Assembly (NCBI RefSeq): GCF_000236905.1
Contig: NC_016530.1
Coordinates: 472,386-536,385, forward strand
Direction: 5' to 3'
DNA length: 64,000 nt
From: Tetrapisispora phaffii CBS 4417
Lineage: Eukaryota > Ascomycota > Saccharomycetes > Saccharomycetales > Saccharomycetaceae
The notes beneath the pieces were generated by a model. It had not been told where the DNA came from and searched no databases. It saw only the letters and a list, made by a program, of their open reading frames with translations. A program made the translations under genes and the position numbers. Each line of letters starts with the position of its first letter. Within the stretch, counting starts at the first letter, position 1. This document shows positions 44,410 through 55,934 of the stretch, one piece after another.

Positions 44410-45291
44410 TTAACTAAAACAATCATTGACATAAGCAAAATTGGAGTTTGAAGAAGTAGGACATTGCATATCCCATGCATTGGTTGTAAACCCCGGGATA
44501 CCTAATTGTAATATTCTAATATCCGAATCCCATGTACCTCCATGATTTAAGTGTACACAAATACCAATTTTATCATGAGAAAGTTCATGATCTACAATTT
44601 GTTCAAAGGCATTTCTTATATCATCAGTTGATGCCGTAGTTTTACAATTACTTCCAGTAGTCCATGTGGACCAGGCAACGGCCCACTGCCCATCATTATA
44701 TGTCCACCAGTATACAACATCCCCACCACAATTTTGAGTTGAACCACCCTTAATTGCTGAAGCAATTAGAGAGGCAAGACTAGATGTATCACCAACTGCT
44801 CTTAATAAGTTATAACCATTTTCGTAGACATAAGATATGGTCGTCTTAAGAAAAGATAATATTTTTGCCGTGCAAATACCCGTGTAAAAGGAAACACTAC
44901 CAGGAACATCACTCTTCATTAACGAAAAAGAATTGACAAAAGTGTTTCCGTAAAGAGTGCCAATATATTCTGCTTGCCCTATTGGGCTTTTCACTTCTAG
45001 GTGAGTGTGGTTATCAGATACACTTATCACTGTGATATTAACGGATAGAGTTATATTTCCAGCAAGTGTAGCTGTTTTTGAAACAGTTTCATTCATTGGA
45101 AAATCACTTGTCCAAGCTGCTATATCATCTTGTGTAGCTCTTCCAGCGTAGAAGCCGCCGACAAATTTTAGAGGAATATGCGGATTTGAGTTCACCGCCA
45201 TAGGAACTATAAATGTTTCCTGGCAACAAACCACATGGTCTAACAAAAATAAGCCAAATATTAAACTTTTCCATGAAAGAATGGATAACAT
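44410..45291 (-). CDS. Secreted protein with C-terminal four-Cys domain (unnamed family)
   Basis: An intact 293-residue frame. Signal peptide at the N terminus (LIFGLFLLDHVVCCQ), then an N-glycosylated region (Asn67, 79, 85, 94), a hydrophobic helix-like stretch (about 141-182), and a C-terminal domain with Cys188, 216, 245 and 277. The last contains CGGDVVYWW, DDIRNAFEQIV and GICVHLNHGG. The gene at 58836-59740 shares this domain (CNGGFVWLN, DDVVTTVINYSV, GFCTSFVHDS, DVRV, then NA and a final Cys). R1 copy C sits directly upstream. Function is unknown. Subtelomeric place, secretion and company of Kex2-type proteins make a toxin-like or wall-acting role conceivable, but this is inference. Confidence 0.75.
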   Translation of the reverse strand: MLSILSWKSLIFGLFLLDHVVCCQETFIVPMAVNSNPHIPLKFVGGFYAGRATQDDIAAWTSDFPMNETVSKTATLAGNITLSVNITVISVSDNHTHLEVKSPIGQAEYIGTLYGNTFVNSFSLMKSDVPGSVSFYTGICTAKILSFLKTTISYVYENGYNLLRAVGDTSSLASLIASAIKGGSTQNCGGDVVYWWTYNDGQWAVAWSTWTTGSNCKTTASTDDIRNAFEQIVDHELSHDKIGICVHLNHGGTWDSDIRILQLGIPGFTTNAWDMQCPTSSNSNFAYVNDCFS

Positions 45292-45303
45292 TTTTTGTTG
45301 AAT

Positions 45304-45705
45304 ACTAGATTTTATTTGGTTCTTCTTTGTTAAGAGTCTGTGATTTATTATAATTGTCTGTGGGGATCTACATAAAAGAAATAATATATAAAATATACTA
45401 ATTACACAAGTTGATTAAGATAGTTGATTTATTTTACATGGTTGGAAAACCTCTGGTATTTTTACCAATGATTTCTGTCACGATCACGAAACCATTCCAT
45501 TTTCGAAAGTTATATTAAATATATTGAGTGATTTTAATTTCCACTTTGGGTTGTGACGTTCGTCTATTTCAGTTATACGATTATCAAATCATCACAACTG
45601 TGATATTTACTCTTTCCCAATTCAAATATGTGTTATCCTATATGGCCAAACACTAAATAAAATTAGGCAAATATAAATATTTTCATCAATTTTTATACCC
45701 ATATA
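45304..45705 (-). repeat. R1 dispersed repeat, copy C (promoter position)
   Basis: Starts 13 bp upstream of the ATG of the 44410-45291 gene and reads toward it. Same blocks as copy A, in the same map orientation. The best example of R1 acting as a 5' flank. Confidence 0.88.
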
Positions 45706-45827
45706 TAATATATATAATGAGTATAGAAATAAGACAACCAATTACAACTCGACTAATTGTACAAATTACTATTACAACAACACTAATAGCAGTATGTCTT
45801 CCTAGTACGCCCAATTACTATCTCAAC
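45706..45827 (-). repeat. R2 dispersed repeat, copy 2
   Basis: Reverse-strand copy carrying the common core, including ATTACAACTCGACTAATTGT and CCAATTACTATCTCAA as seen on the plus strand. Abuts the distal end of R1 copy C. Confidence 0.85.
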
Positions 45828-45911
45828 AATACAGCCAATCAAGTATTAGTGTTCGTATACGGTACATTGCTAAATTTGGCATTAACTCGTGTTCTGCTTA
45901 GGTTTATTTGA
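45717..45911 (+). other. 64-codon hydrophobic frame within R2 copy 2 (doubtful gene)
   Basis: ATG at 45717 opens a 64-residue hydrophobic frame (MSIEIRQPITTRLIVQ, then TTTLIAVCL). It runs through R2 in the antisense direction. The corresponding frame in copy 1 has a stop near the start, and copy 4 has one too. Copy 3 is open. It is most likely a by-product of the repeat, although a small membrane peptide cannot be excluded. Confidence 0.2.
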
Positions 45912-47627
45912 TATCTAACTTTTCTTTGCTGCAACTTGAAACAAAATTGAAGACTCTATGAATATCTTCGTTTCTGTACGCAACATTGTGGCTAATATCA
46001 GATTATTTAGAGTTTATCTAAAATGGCAATGCAAGGTTCTGAAACAAAATTTTTAATAAAACTTTTCTTTAGGTTAGCATTCTCAATCACTATAAGAGAC
46101 ATAATTATATTAGAATATAACATCACCGGTGAATCTAATGGCAGTTTGGTAAACGAATCTGCATTGAAACATATTTTTGAATTTTGATGCAGTCGTTGTG
46201 GGAGAAATTAGAAATATCTGCACAATACAGATTGACTAATAGAGGTGGCATCATTGCTGTTTTTGAGGCTTCTGTGATTGTTTCTAATGAGACTTAATTG
46301 TTTCATACTGGAATTTTCATAAATCATTTTTTTCCGCATTTGGTTCGCCATGTGACCGATATGGAAACATGGTCCTGCCGGACAAAAAAGACGTACGAAA
46401 TGTTGTTTTTCATTCTGGTTTTGTCTAGGAAACAGGTATCGCATCGGGTGATAATGTTCCGTGAGAGAAAGTTCCTCTTCCCTGAAGTTCCCTCTAGGAG
46501 ATACATCTTGAACTGCCAATCTATTACGGCACATCAACTGATGCGACCGATAATGCAGTCCCTGGCATAAATAATTCTAAACCCAAGCTATACAGCACTA
46601 AACTTTTCCAAGGAATATGAAGTTTGCAACTTTGTTACTCAACAAGCGGTCAAGTACACGAGAGTGAAACATTTTACTACATACATATAACTCCTGAGGC
46701 ATAAGTAGTAAACAGGATGCAGTGCGCATTTCACACCTATCATTCCAGTACTGAATAATGTATTTACTTTTCTGAGATACAATTTCTAAATGTACTATTT
46801 TCTGTTAAACGAAGAATGATCGGAGGAATGATATCCAAACACATACTGCTCTAGTTTTGGGCGTATGCAAAAAATAAGTAGATTTGAATATACTATACCC
46901 GATATGTTTAAGTAGAATGTAGATTAGTAGATTGAATAGCTTTGGAGCTTGTATTTATTTGTTGTTTTATCCTTTTTTGAATATAATTATGTATATAGCA
47001 TTACAGACTAAAAATAAACATATTGATTAAAGTAAATCATATCCTATTTATGTTTTAAATTATTCCATTTCTGTGAGTACGGAACCGTTCTTGCTATGAA
47101 ACATCTTTCAGATCGGACCATAGTTACTTATATTTCAACAAATTCCGAATAATCAAAATATATTTCTATAGATACCTAACACAAACAGGAGAATAATGTA
47201 TACTACCACGTTTAGTGAGAGTAGTAGTCAGGTTTCCTAAATATTTAACTGGATGGTTACCATTACTATAACCATTATGGGTATGAATAAATTGTAAGGT
47301 TGAGTTGGTCTTGCTATGAAATGCAATTACAGATGCTGACAATTCGTCTCTACCTCGTTTAGTTAGACTATGGTCAGTAATTTCATAATCATTCGTAGCG
47401 TAACTCCGTGATAGAGAGAGTCAAAGAGCTTGTTGCATGTTGAATGTAAAGTTATGTCTTTAGTTTGATTATTGTATGAGAAGATTTAATTAAGCGAATT
47501 ATGTCTCCTATTAAGAATATCCGAGCCATCTATTGCCCCATCTTTAAAATGAGTAGAACCGTAGTAGACTGCCACGATTACCAACGTTTTCAATAATACT
47601 TGGCTCAGATCAAGTACAGCCTGAGTG

Positions 47628-47812
47628 CAATCCAAATTGATAATTAAAATCACTCAATATATTTAACATGTCTTTCGAAGATGGAATGGTTTCGTGATCG
47701 TGACAGCAATAATTGTATAAATACCAGAGGTTTTCCAACCATGTAAAATAAATCAACTGTCTTAATCAACTTGTGTAATTAGTAAATTTTATATAGATCC
47801 CTACGGAGATTG
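47628..47812 (+). repeat. R1 dispersed repeat, copy D (short, joined to R2)
   Basis: Shares CTTTCGAAGATGGAATGGTT, CGTGATCGTGACAG, AACTGTCTTAATCAACTTGT and TATATAGATCC with the other copies. At its gene-side end it passes straight into R2 copy 3, with no gene between. In the intact arrangement (copy B) a gene of about 1.1 kb separates R1 from R2. Confidence 0.85.
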
Positions 47813-48257
47813 TTGAGATAGTAATTGGGCGTACTGGGCAGACATACTACTAGTAGTGTTGTTTTAATATTAATTTGTACAATTAGTCGAGTTGTAATTG
47901 CTTGTCTTATGTCTATATTCATTATATATGTGTCATGATTGATATACATGACTATTTATCTTTATGTCCTGGAGTGAGTGAATATAATTTTGTTAACACA
48001 TTGCTACAGAATTATATGACACCCATATCTTTTCACCTATGACTTAATGTTAGTAGTAAGGTTAATTTTCTACGCGGTTACAATGCCGAAATATGAATTC
48101 AGGCATTACTCATAGTTCAACACTATCAGCACAGCTGTAGCAGGCATCTACGCTTATTATGATTACAGCGAGTCAGTATGGGTGCGTATTGCCTGATGGG
48201 GTTCCTTCTATGCTGAAGATGGAGGTGTAGCTGACTCCGTTGATGCTATAAGAAATG
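47813..48257 (+). repeat. R2 dispersed repeat, copy 3, long form ending at the N gap
   Basis: About 445 bp matching copy 4 (49990-50436). The last 155 bp (48103-48257) appear identical base for base to 50282-50436. The final part contains the start of a decayed secreted-protein fragment and is cut by the gap. Confidence 0.85.
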
Positions 48258-48277
48258 NNNNNNNNNNNNNNNNNNNN
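48258..48277. other. Assembly gap (about 20 N)
   Basis: A run of Ns of a standard length, placed exactly where a 155-bp perfect repeat ends. The true size and content are unknown. Confidence 0.95.
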
Positions 48278-49989
48278 ATGCCCCGATTTTCTCGACTTGA
48301 CTATTATTAACTTAAACTATGTCATAATAAATACCGTTTTTACCAATTTATGTACTAGCCCAAATATAAATCAGATCCTAAATAATATTTTATACTTCTT
48401 ACTTTTTACGAAATGAATTTCAGTAATCGTCTTAATATTTATTCAGATGACAAGAATTGCCAGATTGGTTTCTGTTATCTATTAGCGATATACATTAAAA
48501 ATATTACTTTGACAAAATATTTCCATTCCATAATATTCTAGTTTCTTGGAATTTCAAGCAGCAGATAACAGAATTATCATTGAGCAGCATCAACAGTTTT
48601 TTATATAGGTGTAAATAAGATAAAGAACACTGCTTAATTACTATATTCAGGCATAAAATCTTATGCTTGCATCTACCTAGGAAGTTGATTAAAAACGAGT
48701 TATATACACTCGATAACTAATAACTAAAAACCATTATTTGGTCTGAATTATAAAAAATATATCTTACTCGTAAGGGTTGCTTTTGCTGGTATGAAAGAAG
48801 GTGTCTTTTTTTGGTAAGACTGATGGCTAAAGCATTAACGATAACCCATTTAGCAGCAAAATTTGCTAATGTCTTAAAATGAAGTTGGATTGTAGCTATA
48901 GGTACTATTAAATCTTAGGGTAAAGCATGGGCTATAAGACTACTACAAAAGAGTAGTTAGAAAAAGACAAAATTTTATTTGGACAAATATAAAGAACTTT
49001 ACAAAACTTACATAGAAAAAGTCGAATATAGATAATATTACGTTCTTATTTACCAAACCATTTATATTCAAAAATGAATCCATGAAGTAATCAAAATAGG
49101 GAAAATGTGTTATATTTAGTAAGTTATTGGCACACATAATTACTCGATGATAATTTATGTGCCCATCACTAGTTCATACTTTGAAAACGATTGGACATTT
49201 ATTAAATAGTGAAAAGGCAGTGCTTACACTAAGAACAAGGAAGTTGATCTATGTTGGCAAGTATCGAGTATTTTTGTAGAAGACTCTAGACAGTGACCTT
49301 CATATCAATAAATTTGGTCACATTTTATAACTTTGTAAAATAAAACTTGTGCCAGACATTCCCATATGAATCAAATGGTTGAGTTCATAACTTTATATTT
49401 GTGGCACACATATTAAACAGAAAAATAAATTGTTTTGCAAACTACAGAAGACTATGTTGCTTTATTAAACTAAGGCATGCAAGCTGTTAAATGCTATTCA
49501 TAATAAGACAACACTTTTGTTGAAGCGGTCTACATGATACTTCAGGGAGCATAAAATTATACCCACTAATATGCGATAAATTAGTAACAATGATGACGCA
49601 TAAATTATCTTTTATACTCTGAGTGCTCTGTCAAACCATACTCAAATTGGTAAGATTCTTCTATAAGCTATATGCCAAAAGAAAGTGCATGCGCTTTATT
49701 GCTATAAATTTTAAAGAGATGTTCCCAATAAAAACAGTCATTATTCTATTGTGAATACAGGTTATTTTGGCTTGATTGATATTCATCATTGTTTTTTTGT
49801 AATCCCTATTAATTATTTTTCGAAGTTGTGAAAGTGTGAGTATTCAAATTATATCTTTAACTTTGCAGTGCAAATAGAACTGCTTATATGAATAGTTTGA
49901 TGATGTTCTAATCTACCTTGCTATTCCTTGACCTCCCACTGCTGCTAATAGTATTAAATTATTTTTCTCTCGTGCATTGCATAAAGTGT

Positions 49990-50436
49990 CGAGATAGTAA
50001 TTGGGCATAATGGGAAGACATACTACTATTAGTGTTGTTGTAATAGTAACTGGTACAATTAGTCGAGTTGTAATTGTTTATTCTATTTTTCTTTTATAAA
50101 TTATATATCTGACATGATTGATATACATGACTATTTATCTTTATGTCTGGGAATGAATAAATATAACTTTCTTAACACATTCTTACAAAGTTATATGACA
50201 CCCATATCTTTTCACCGATAACTAAATGTTATTGGTAAGGCTTATTTTCTACGTGGTCACAATGCCGAAATATGAATTCAAGCATTACTCATAGTTCAAC
50301 ACTATCAGCACAGCTGTAGCAGGCATCTACGCTTATTATGATTACAGCGAGTCAGTATGGGTGCGTATTGCCTGATGGGGTTCCTTCTATGCTGAAGATG
50401 GAGGTGTAGCTGACTCCGTTGATGCTATAAGAAATG
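49990..50436 (+). repeat. R2 dispersed repeat, copy 4, long form
   Basis: Long copy of R2 matching 47813-48257, with a perfect 155-bp stretch at its right end. It flows into the secreted-protein fragment at 50310-50555. Confidence 0.85.
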
Positions 50437-50555
50437 TCTGTAAGCAGTGTGTTGCAGATAAGCAGGATCTTAATATGGATTGTACTCAAGCTGCACTTGA
50501 TCTGAGCCGAGAATTGGTACAGACGTTAGTGCTTGCAGCTGTTGGGTATGATTAA
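50310..50555 (+). pseudogene. Fragment of the 41-kb secreted-protein family
   Basis: Two pieces in different frames. The first reads AVAGIYAYYDYSESVWVRIA and stops. The second begins GSFYAEDGG, continues through NVCKQC and MDC and ends LVLAAVGYD. The pattern follows the hydrophobic Gly/Trp segment and the two-Cys stretch of the locus at 40890-41818 (WWGFFLASDGG, ACKAKHED, TDCED). No signal peptide or C-terminal domain is found. The same fragment, cut by the gap, lies at about 48130-48257. Confidence 0.55.
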
Positions 50556-52201
50556 AGAAAATCTCATTATATAACAATAACTCATTAAGTAATTATTGTT
50601 CCATGCTAACTGCCCAAGTTATTCATCAAAACAGGTCTTGGCATGACCAAATTAAAAACTTGTATTCGAAGTATTAGCAAAATTTCTGTTATTTACTCAT
50701 CACTACATGGCTCAAAAAAATAACAGATGGCAAGGTGTGGTTACCTATTCTCATCTAAAAGCACTTGCCTATATACTAGTGTGCTGTAACAGGATTGTGA
50801 AATTATCCTCGATTCAGTGCCCAATCAATACTAAGTTGGCATTAATGTATCACTTTCATGCTGCGAATCATTTAAGAATGAAAACTATTCGTCCCTGTTA
50901 GTGCTAACAGGAGATTTATAAAATCAGAGTTCTACTGTCGAAGGGATGTTTGTAATTCTTGTAACATGTGTGAACTGCCTTTAGTCTTTGAATGCAGTCT
51001 ACAGATGAGCTCAGGGTTTTCAGCTTTTCCCATTTGCCTTCAACCATAAGTGCCTGGTACAAAAAGTACATTAAATGGATTGACTGTTCTTATTGTTCGC
51101 CACCTCCTCTTTGTCATATCTTTTACTTTTGAGCATCTATGCTTTTGAATCTCAAGATCTTCTTTCACTTCCATCACTATATATATGTTGCGTCGTTCAT
51201 ATTCCTTGCAGCAAACATTTTTAACCACGTGAGAATAAATAAATGGAAAAGTTGGTTTACTGGAACATGGATTCAACGAATGGTTTTAATAGATATATCA
51301 AAGAGGAGAAATGGGATTATCTGTATTTATTCCACCAAAGCAATCTCACAGCTGTAACTAATAAGCAATTGTACTGATACTGCAATCTGAACAATAAGCT
51401 GTTAGATCAACAATAAAACCTACCAAATATATAAATGCACTCGTTCCATCAAAACTTTTATTACGGAATCAGACTAATTGTTCCTGCGTATAGCCGAATT
51501 AACAAACCAGCAATGGAAGCTCCATAGTACATATTTGATGATTACTTTTGTATCAAGCTAATTTTGAACTTCGGACCTATTTAATACTACCATTTTTACG
51601 AGAGCTCATTGGATAGCGATGCTTATAACATGTCCACATTGTACTTTTAGATTTACTAACAGTTTGGGTACTGCGGGCAGAGACTAAATCGTCTTTTATT
51701 GATGTAAGTCGAACACATATGTAAAATAAGTAACCCTTGCAGCACTAGATTATAACTTTAGGAAAGTGGTGTCTATGGCAAGTTCAGTTGTGATTCAGTA
51801 ATTATTGCTTTCATACCGAATCACAAGCAATGGGGCATATCAGACCAGACCACAGCCGTTGGCCTAGGTGTTAGAATATGTGTTTGCTCAGTCGAGACCA
51901 CCACAACTTTATATAAGAAGTGTTGGCAGAATAATTCCACTTGCTCTACCCAGTTCCAGTTCGTGCAGATCACGGCACCGGCAGCTAATGTAATGGACAG
52001 TCCACAGAAGTGCAATGACTGAAGGAAAGATCGGCAGTTATGTCGCGTAACTCTAACTGTCACAATTTATTTTTGTGTCGTACCATTTCATATATTAGTA
52101 TTTAAATCCAGACTATTTATGGGAAGAATAACTAGAGGATACAATATATACACAACAATTTCGATTTAAGGTCACAAATTATAAATGAAGAAATATAAAA
52201 C

Positions 52202-53439
52202 ATGCAGAATAAAAGAATCTTATCAGAAAATAGCGCCTCAGGTAGTATTGGAAGTTCAACTGGTAGAAGTTTGAATCACAGTCAGCATCTGTCTACTGTC
52301 AATCCATGGGCGGAAGAGGATGCTGTTGGAATTGACCTCACTGATATCACCTATGATGCAAGTAGAGAAACTGAGGGTCCAAGTAGTCATAATGAGAATG
52401 GAGTTGCTGAGGCCATCCCTGATGCAACTAGCAATGAACAATTTACAATTGCAGAAAATTATGAAGAGTTCCTGGATCGACAGATAATTTTACTCAAAAC
52501 AAAAGTGGCCAATACAGATACTGAAAATACCAGCAGTTCACCTAGTGGATGGCAAAGAAAGAAAATTGAAAGAAAACAAAAGCCATTCGTATTGAAGTTT
52601 TATTATTTTGAAACAAGAATGTTGTCTATTTCAGGACTGAAAAACTGGAATGAACCACTAAGGATCGAAAAATTGAAAATATGGGAAAGTAATGGCAAAG
52701 CTGTGGCATTTGCACCACATTTGAGCAGGAAAATCAAATACGGAAATGATCCATTATTTCAAATAATATGCCAAGACTCTAACAATGATAACTTTGCTAA
52801 GTTAATCACCATACTGTTTGCTTTTGTGCACACTATAAACCGACACATAGAATCACTTGAGGATAGATTATTTAATTTAAGGAATGCAAATAGCGGGAAG
52901 TGGCTAATATTCCTAAGAACATTTCAAAATTTTATTATATTGCAAAATAATATAAGCAACTTAAACAAAGTAATAGAGGAGAATTTTTTGATTTGGGCGA
53001 AAATCTTGCAACTGGAAAATTTTAAAATTGAAAGACATCATTTAAATTCTAGCTGGTATACACAAATTAACAACAGATTGGAATACCAGAAAAGGAGAGT
53101 AGATACGTTGAATAAAAATCTCGAAACTTTGCGGAAGAAATTCAAAAGCAATTCCTTATATATACCATTTTTCGGAATCAAACACTATCCATCAAGTGTT
53201 GGATTACTAACAACATTCATAACAATGTTGTCAGTTTATTCGTAAAAGAAAATAAAAATAATGATATCATGTTATTCATTATTAAGGTAGCAGTTTCAGT
53301 TGGTTTTGGTATTGCAGCGTTTCTAGTTAGTTTGTGCTTTTGGTACTTTAAAGATGTTAAGTATTATTTTAGAAGAAAATTAGCAAAAAAAGTCGGTTGG
53401 TCTGTAGAAGTAGTTAATTATGAGGAATATAATAAATAA
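52202..53439 (+). pseudogene. Membrane-anchored coiled-coil protein gene, frameshifted near the 3' end
   Basis: The main frame (52202-53245) encodes 347 residues: a polar, acidic N-terminal region (about 1-100), a folded part around FVLKFYYFETRML and KIWESNGKAVAFAP, long helices (LEDRLFNLR to RRVDTLNKNLETLRKKF), then GLLTTFITML, a first hydrophobic segment. It stops at 53243. In another frame, 53230-53439 encodes a second hydrophobic segment (KVAVSVGFGIAAFLVSLCFW) and a basic tail. Two C-terminal membrane segments after a long helix recall the outline of CorA-like transporters, but no signature motif was found, so the family is not named. A decayed relative lies at 55935-56703. The shift may be a sequencing error, in which case the gene is intact. 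Confidence 0.55.
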
Positions 53440-53468
53440 TATTAAGTAACTTAATGATAGGCCGTATT

Positions 53469-54377
53469 CTATGCTATAGCTTCATCATATGTAGGTAGCT
53501 TCATACTATCTTCTGATTCTAGACCGTCTGCAACATAACTATCAGCTACAATATAGCCCATATATCTGTAGTTCCTTAAATTAGACAAGCCTGGTACCTC
53601 TGCTTCAGTAAGGAGAAGTTTAACCTTTCTCACATCTTTTCCATAACGTGCCTTTGCTACCTGATTGCATCGTCTCACTAGAGTACCATGGGAAAGACTC
53701 CCATTAGTAAACTTAATGAGATGTTCCCTCCGCTTGCTCCCATTTATCTCCATTTCGTATTGAATCGGAAAACGGAGCATCTTTATAAAGGTAAAAGGGC
53801 AGTACCTTTTTTTCCCTTTGTAACACTGAATGCAATATCTAATATGTTTCATTGATGCTAGGGCATTTTTCTTGGAACAGTTCACGAATATTACTGGAAC
53901 GTATGAGTCCAAATCTCTGACAGTAAAAAACTTGGCTTTGAGTAACGGCCCCAGACATTTTTCTTGGTCAGCCAGTGTTCCCTTATACATAGGTTCAGGG
54001 TACTTCGTTGGAGAATATAACTGCATTGAATTTATTTTGGGGATTGAAGTCGCATTTATTCTAGTAAGATCTAGCCTTAGTTTACTTTTCTTTTTAGATG
54101 GTGAGATCCAGCAGGGTGTCGGAATGTATAGAGTCCCATTATCATCATTCCCAACTGCGACAACTACGTCGATACCATATTCAAATTCTTCGAGTAGATA
54201 TTCAATTGGAAGTTGAAGCTTTTTTGAGAAGCTCATCTCTTGATAGTTGATACCTAGGCGATGGAGAATAATACTGAGAGGAGTATCTTTAATATGTCCA
54301 TATGCAACCCCCAAAGGGTAATCAAACATCACTTTCCAACTCTTTTCGGAGCCTATGGAAAGTTCTTGGATATCCAT
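53469..54377 (-). CDS. Unrecognised 302-residue protein ending in LPTYDEAIA
   Basis: An intact frame with an ATG start, convergent with the gene at 52202. No signal peptide or membrane segment. It has a basic middle (SKKKSKLRLDL, GSKRREHLIKF), several cysteines near CIQCYKGKKRYC (a possible metal-binding pair arrangement) and an acidic C terminus with LPTYDEA, which resembles an LPxY motif for Rsp5-type WW domains. I do not recognise the family. Its length, intact frame and ordinary composition support a real gene. Confidence 0.6.
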   Translation of the reverse strand: MDIQELSIGSEKSWKVMFDYPLGVAYGHIKDTPLSIILHRLGINYQEMSFSKKLQLPIEYLLEEFEYGIDVVVAVGNDDNGTLYIPTPCWISPSKKKSKLRLDLTRINATSIPKINSMQLYSPTKYPEPMYKGTLADQEKCLGPLLKAKFFTVRDLDSYVPVIFVNCSKKNALASMKHIRYCIQCYKGKKRYCPFTFIKMLRFPIQYEMEINGSKRREHLIKFTNGSLSHGTLVRRCNQVAKARYGKDVRKVKLLLTEAEVPGLSNLRNYRYMGYIVADSYVADGLESEDSMKLPTYDEAIA

Positions 54378-55934
54378 CTAGTAGTATAAATCAGATATAC
54401 CGAGTTACTTTCCTATTTACGTACCTTAAAAAGTGGTACAAAATGCACTGTACATTATTGTTGAGTCTACATAAACCCATTTATACGCTTCCTTATATAC
54501 CCAGTATCTTGCAAATTTTGGGGTCTCATGTCACATACTCTCCTTTAATTATGTTTAACCTAACATTATATGTTCTGCTGAGTCAGTGCTTGTCTTAACT
54601 ACAGATGTTGCATTGCTATTTGGCAGGCATTCGTAGTTTTGCTCAGCTACCAGCCATCAATATCGTCAGCGAAAGAACACAACTGAGCCTAAAGACCTGG
54701 CTAACACAACAGCAATATGTTATCAGCAAAGAGACTTATAGTGCATGAAAACTGCGGCTGAGTGAGCTTCCATTTCTCTGTTTTGCTTTATATACCATCT
54801 CACTTATTGCTCCTGTAAATCCCGAACTTGCTTTTATACATTTGCATTTGTTGCCCCTTGCTGGGCCCGGGTAACGAGGGAGCAGGAAGCAAATGGAACA
54901 GATGTTTGCTACAAGCAACGGTCTATTGGACGGTTCGATCCTGATGGGTTATAAGTTCTTACATTAGTAGAAGTAACTATGGATGTTTTGTCACATGGTG
55001 GTCTTCAGCAATTGTAAGTCGGTGAATATAGCAATGAGCAATGGGGTGTGGACTTTTTTAATAGAGAGCTAGTACGCAAGGTCTAGGACTCCTGACAAAT
55101 CAGATTAAAATTCGAGATAACCGAGGATCTCCCACACACCCCAACTTCATGGTGTGAGGCGTGATCATGAGATAATACTGGTTAGAACAGAAGATTAAAG
55201 ATTTTAACATACCTGCTATTTCCTCGAAAGATCTGCAAATTATTGTAGAGCGATGAATACATATTAAAGATCTACACCAACAACTTACTTGTGGGTCCTT
55301 TTCCATTTAAATGAGGAATTATCATAACAGAAAAATAGCACATATAGCTCTCTTATTTATTTTTGAAAAGTTAGCTGCTTCAATATCATAACTGTGGTAT
55401 TACAATATGAATATACAACAATTTTTGCTGTAGAAAAAGATGAAAAACTTGTCACATCACTAACCTTCCATTGATTCCAAGAACTCAAATATATGCTCGA
55501 TATGACATCTTCTAAATATTGATACATGTAATTATTCTGAGGAAGGTAACCTAATGCCATATTTTTTGCAATGTACATATGTTGAGCTTCGTTGAATCTG
55601 GTGTTTACTGATCATCATAGAATACATTATTTAAAATACTTGCCCACTGAAATATAAATAGTGATCGGTCAAAAAACAATCAGCTCTGGCAAAAAAAGTA
55701 CTCATTCAATAAGTATTTCTAGAAACACAATTGTTTTATTAAGATTGATTGGAAAGTTTTACAAGCTCAAGTTATCTAGAAGCCATGGAATACTATATTC
55801 AAAATTTACTGTGCACTCAAGCCTAACGAAGATATCAAGGGGATATTGAACTTAATGAAAAATAAACAACTGTAAAGATTACTTATATCTCCTTTCTCCG
55901 CTTAATGGATATAGTTATTTCCTCTTTTTTTGGA
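54378..55934. other. 1.56-kb region without a supported gene
   Basis: Short frames only. A GC-richer patch occurs near 54840-54960 (GGGCCCGGG at about 54863), with a GGTTCGATCC at 54932-54941 that is one base short of a tRNA B-box and has no matching acceptor stem. Confidence 0.5.

Larger units (their letters stand above)
45292..52201. other. 6.9-kb gene-poor region with R1 and R2 copies, gene fragments and an N gap
   Basis: No intact gene is convincing in this interval. It holds R1 copies C and D, R2 copies 2, 3 and 4, two fragments of the 41-kb secreted-protein family, and a run of about 20 Ns. Short open frames at 46208-46570 (both strands), 50707-50901 and 51040-51357 lack any family feature. 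The base composition of 46300-46570 and 51040-51110 is somewhat less AT-rich, perhaps old coding DNA. Confidence 0.5.

Noticed and set aside
46208..46570. Overlapping open frames on both strands
   Set aside because: Neither shows a signal peptide, membrane segment or recognised motif, and they shadow one another. Possibly old coding DNA, not callable.
53230..53439. Programmed frameshift or intron joining the two frames of the 52202 gene
   Set aside because: There is no yeast 5' splice site or TACTAAC branch point. The paralogue at 55935-56703 breaks by stops in the same frame, not by the same shift, so a conserved mechanism is unlikely.
54932..54941. GGTTCGATCC resembling a tRNA B-box
   Set aside because: One base short of the consensus, with no A-box, anticodon arm or acceptor stem at the right distances.
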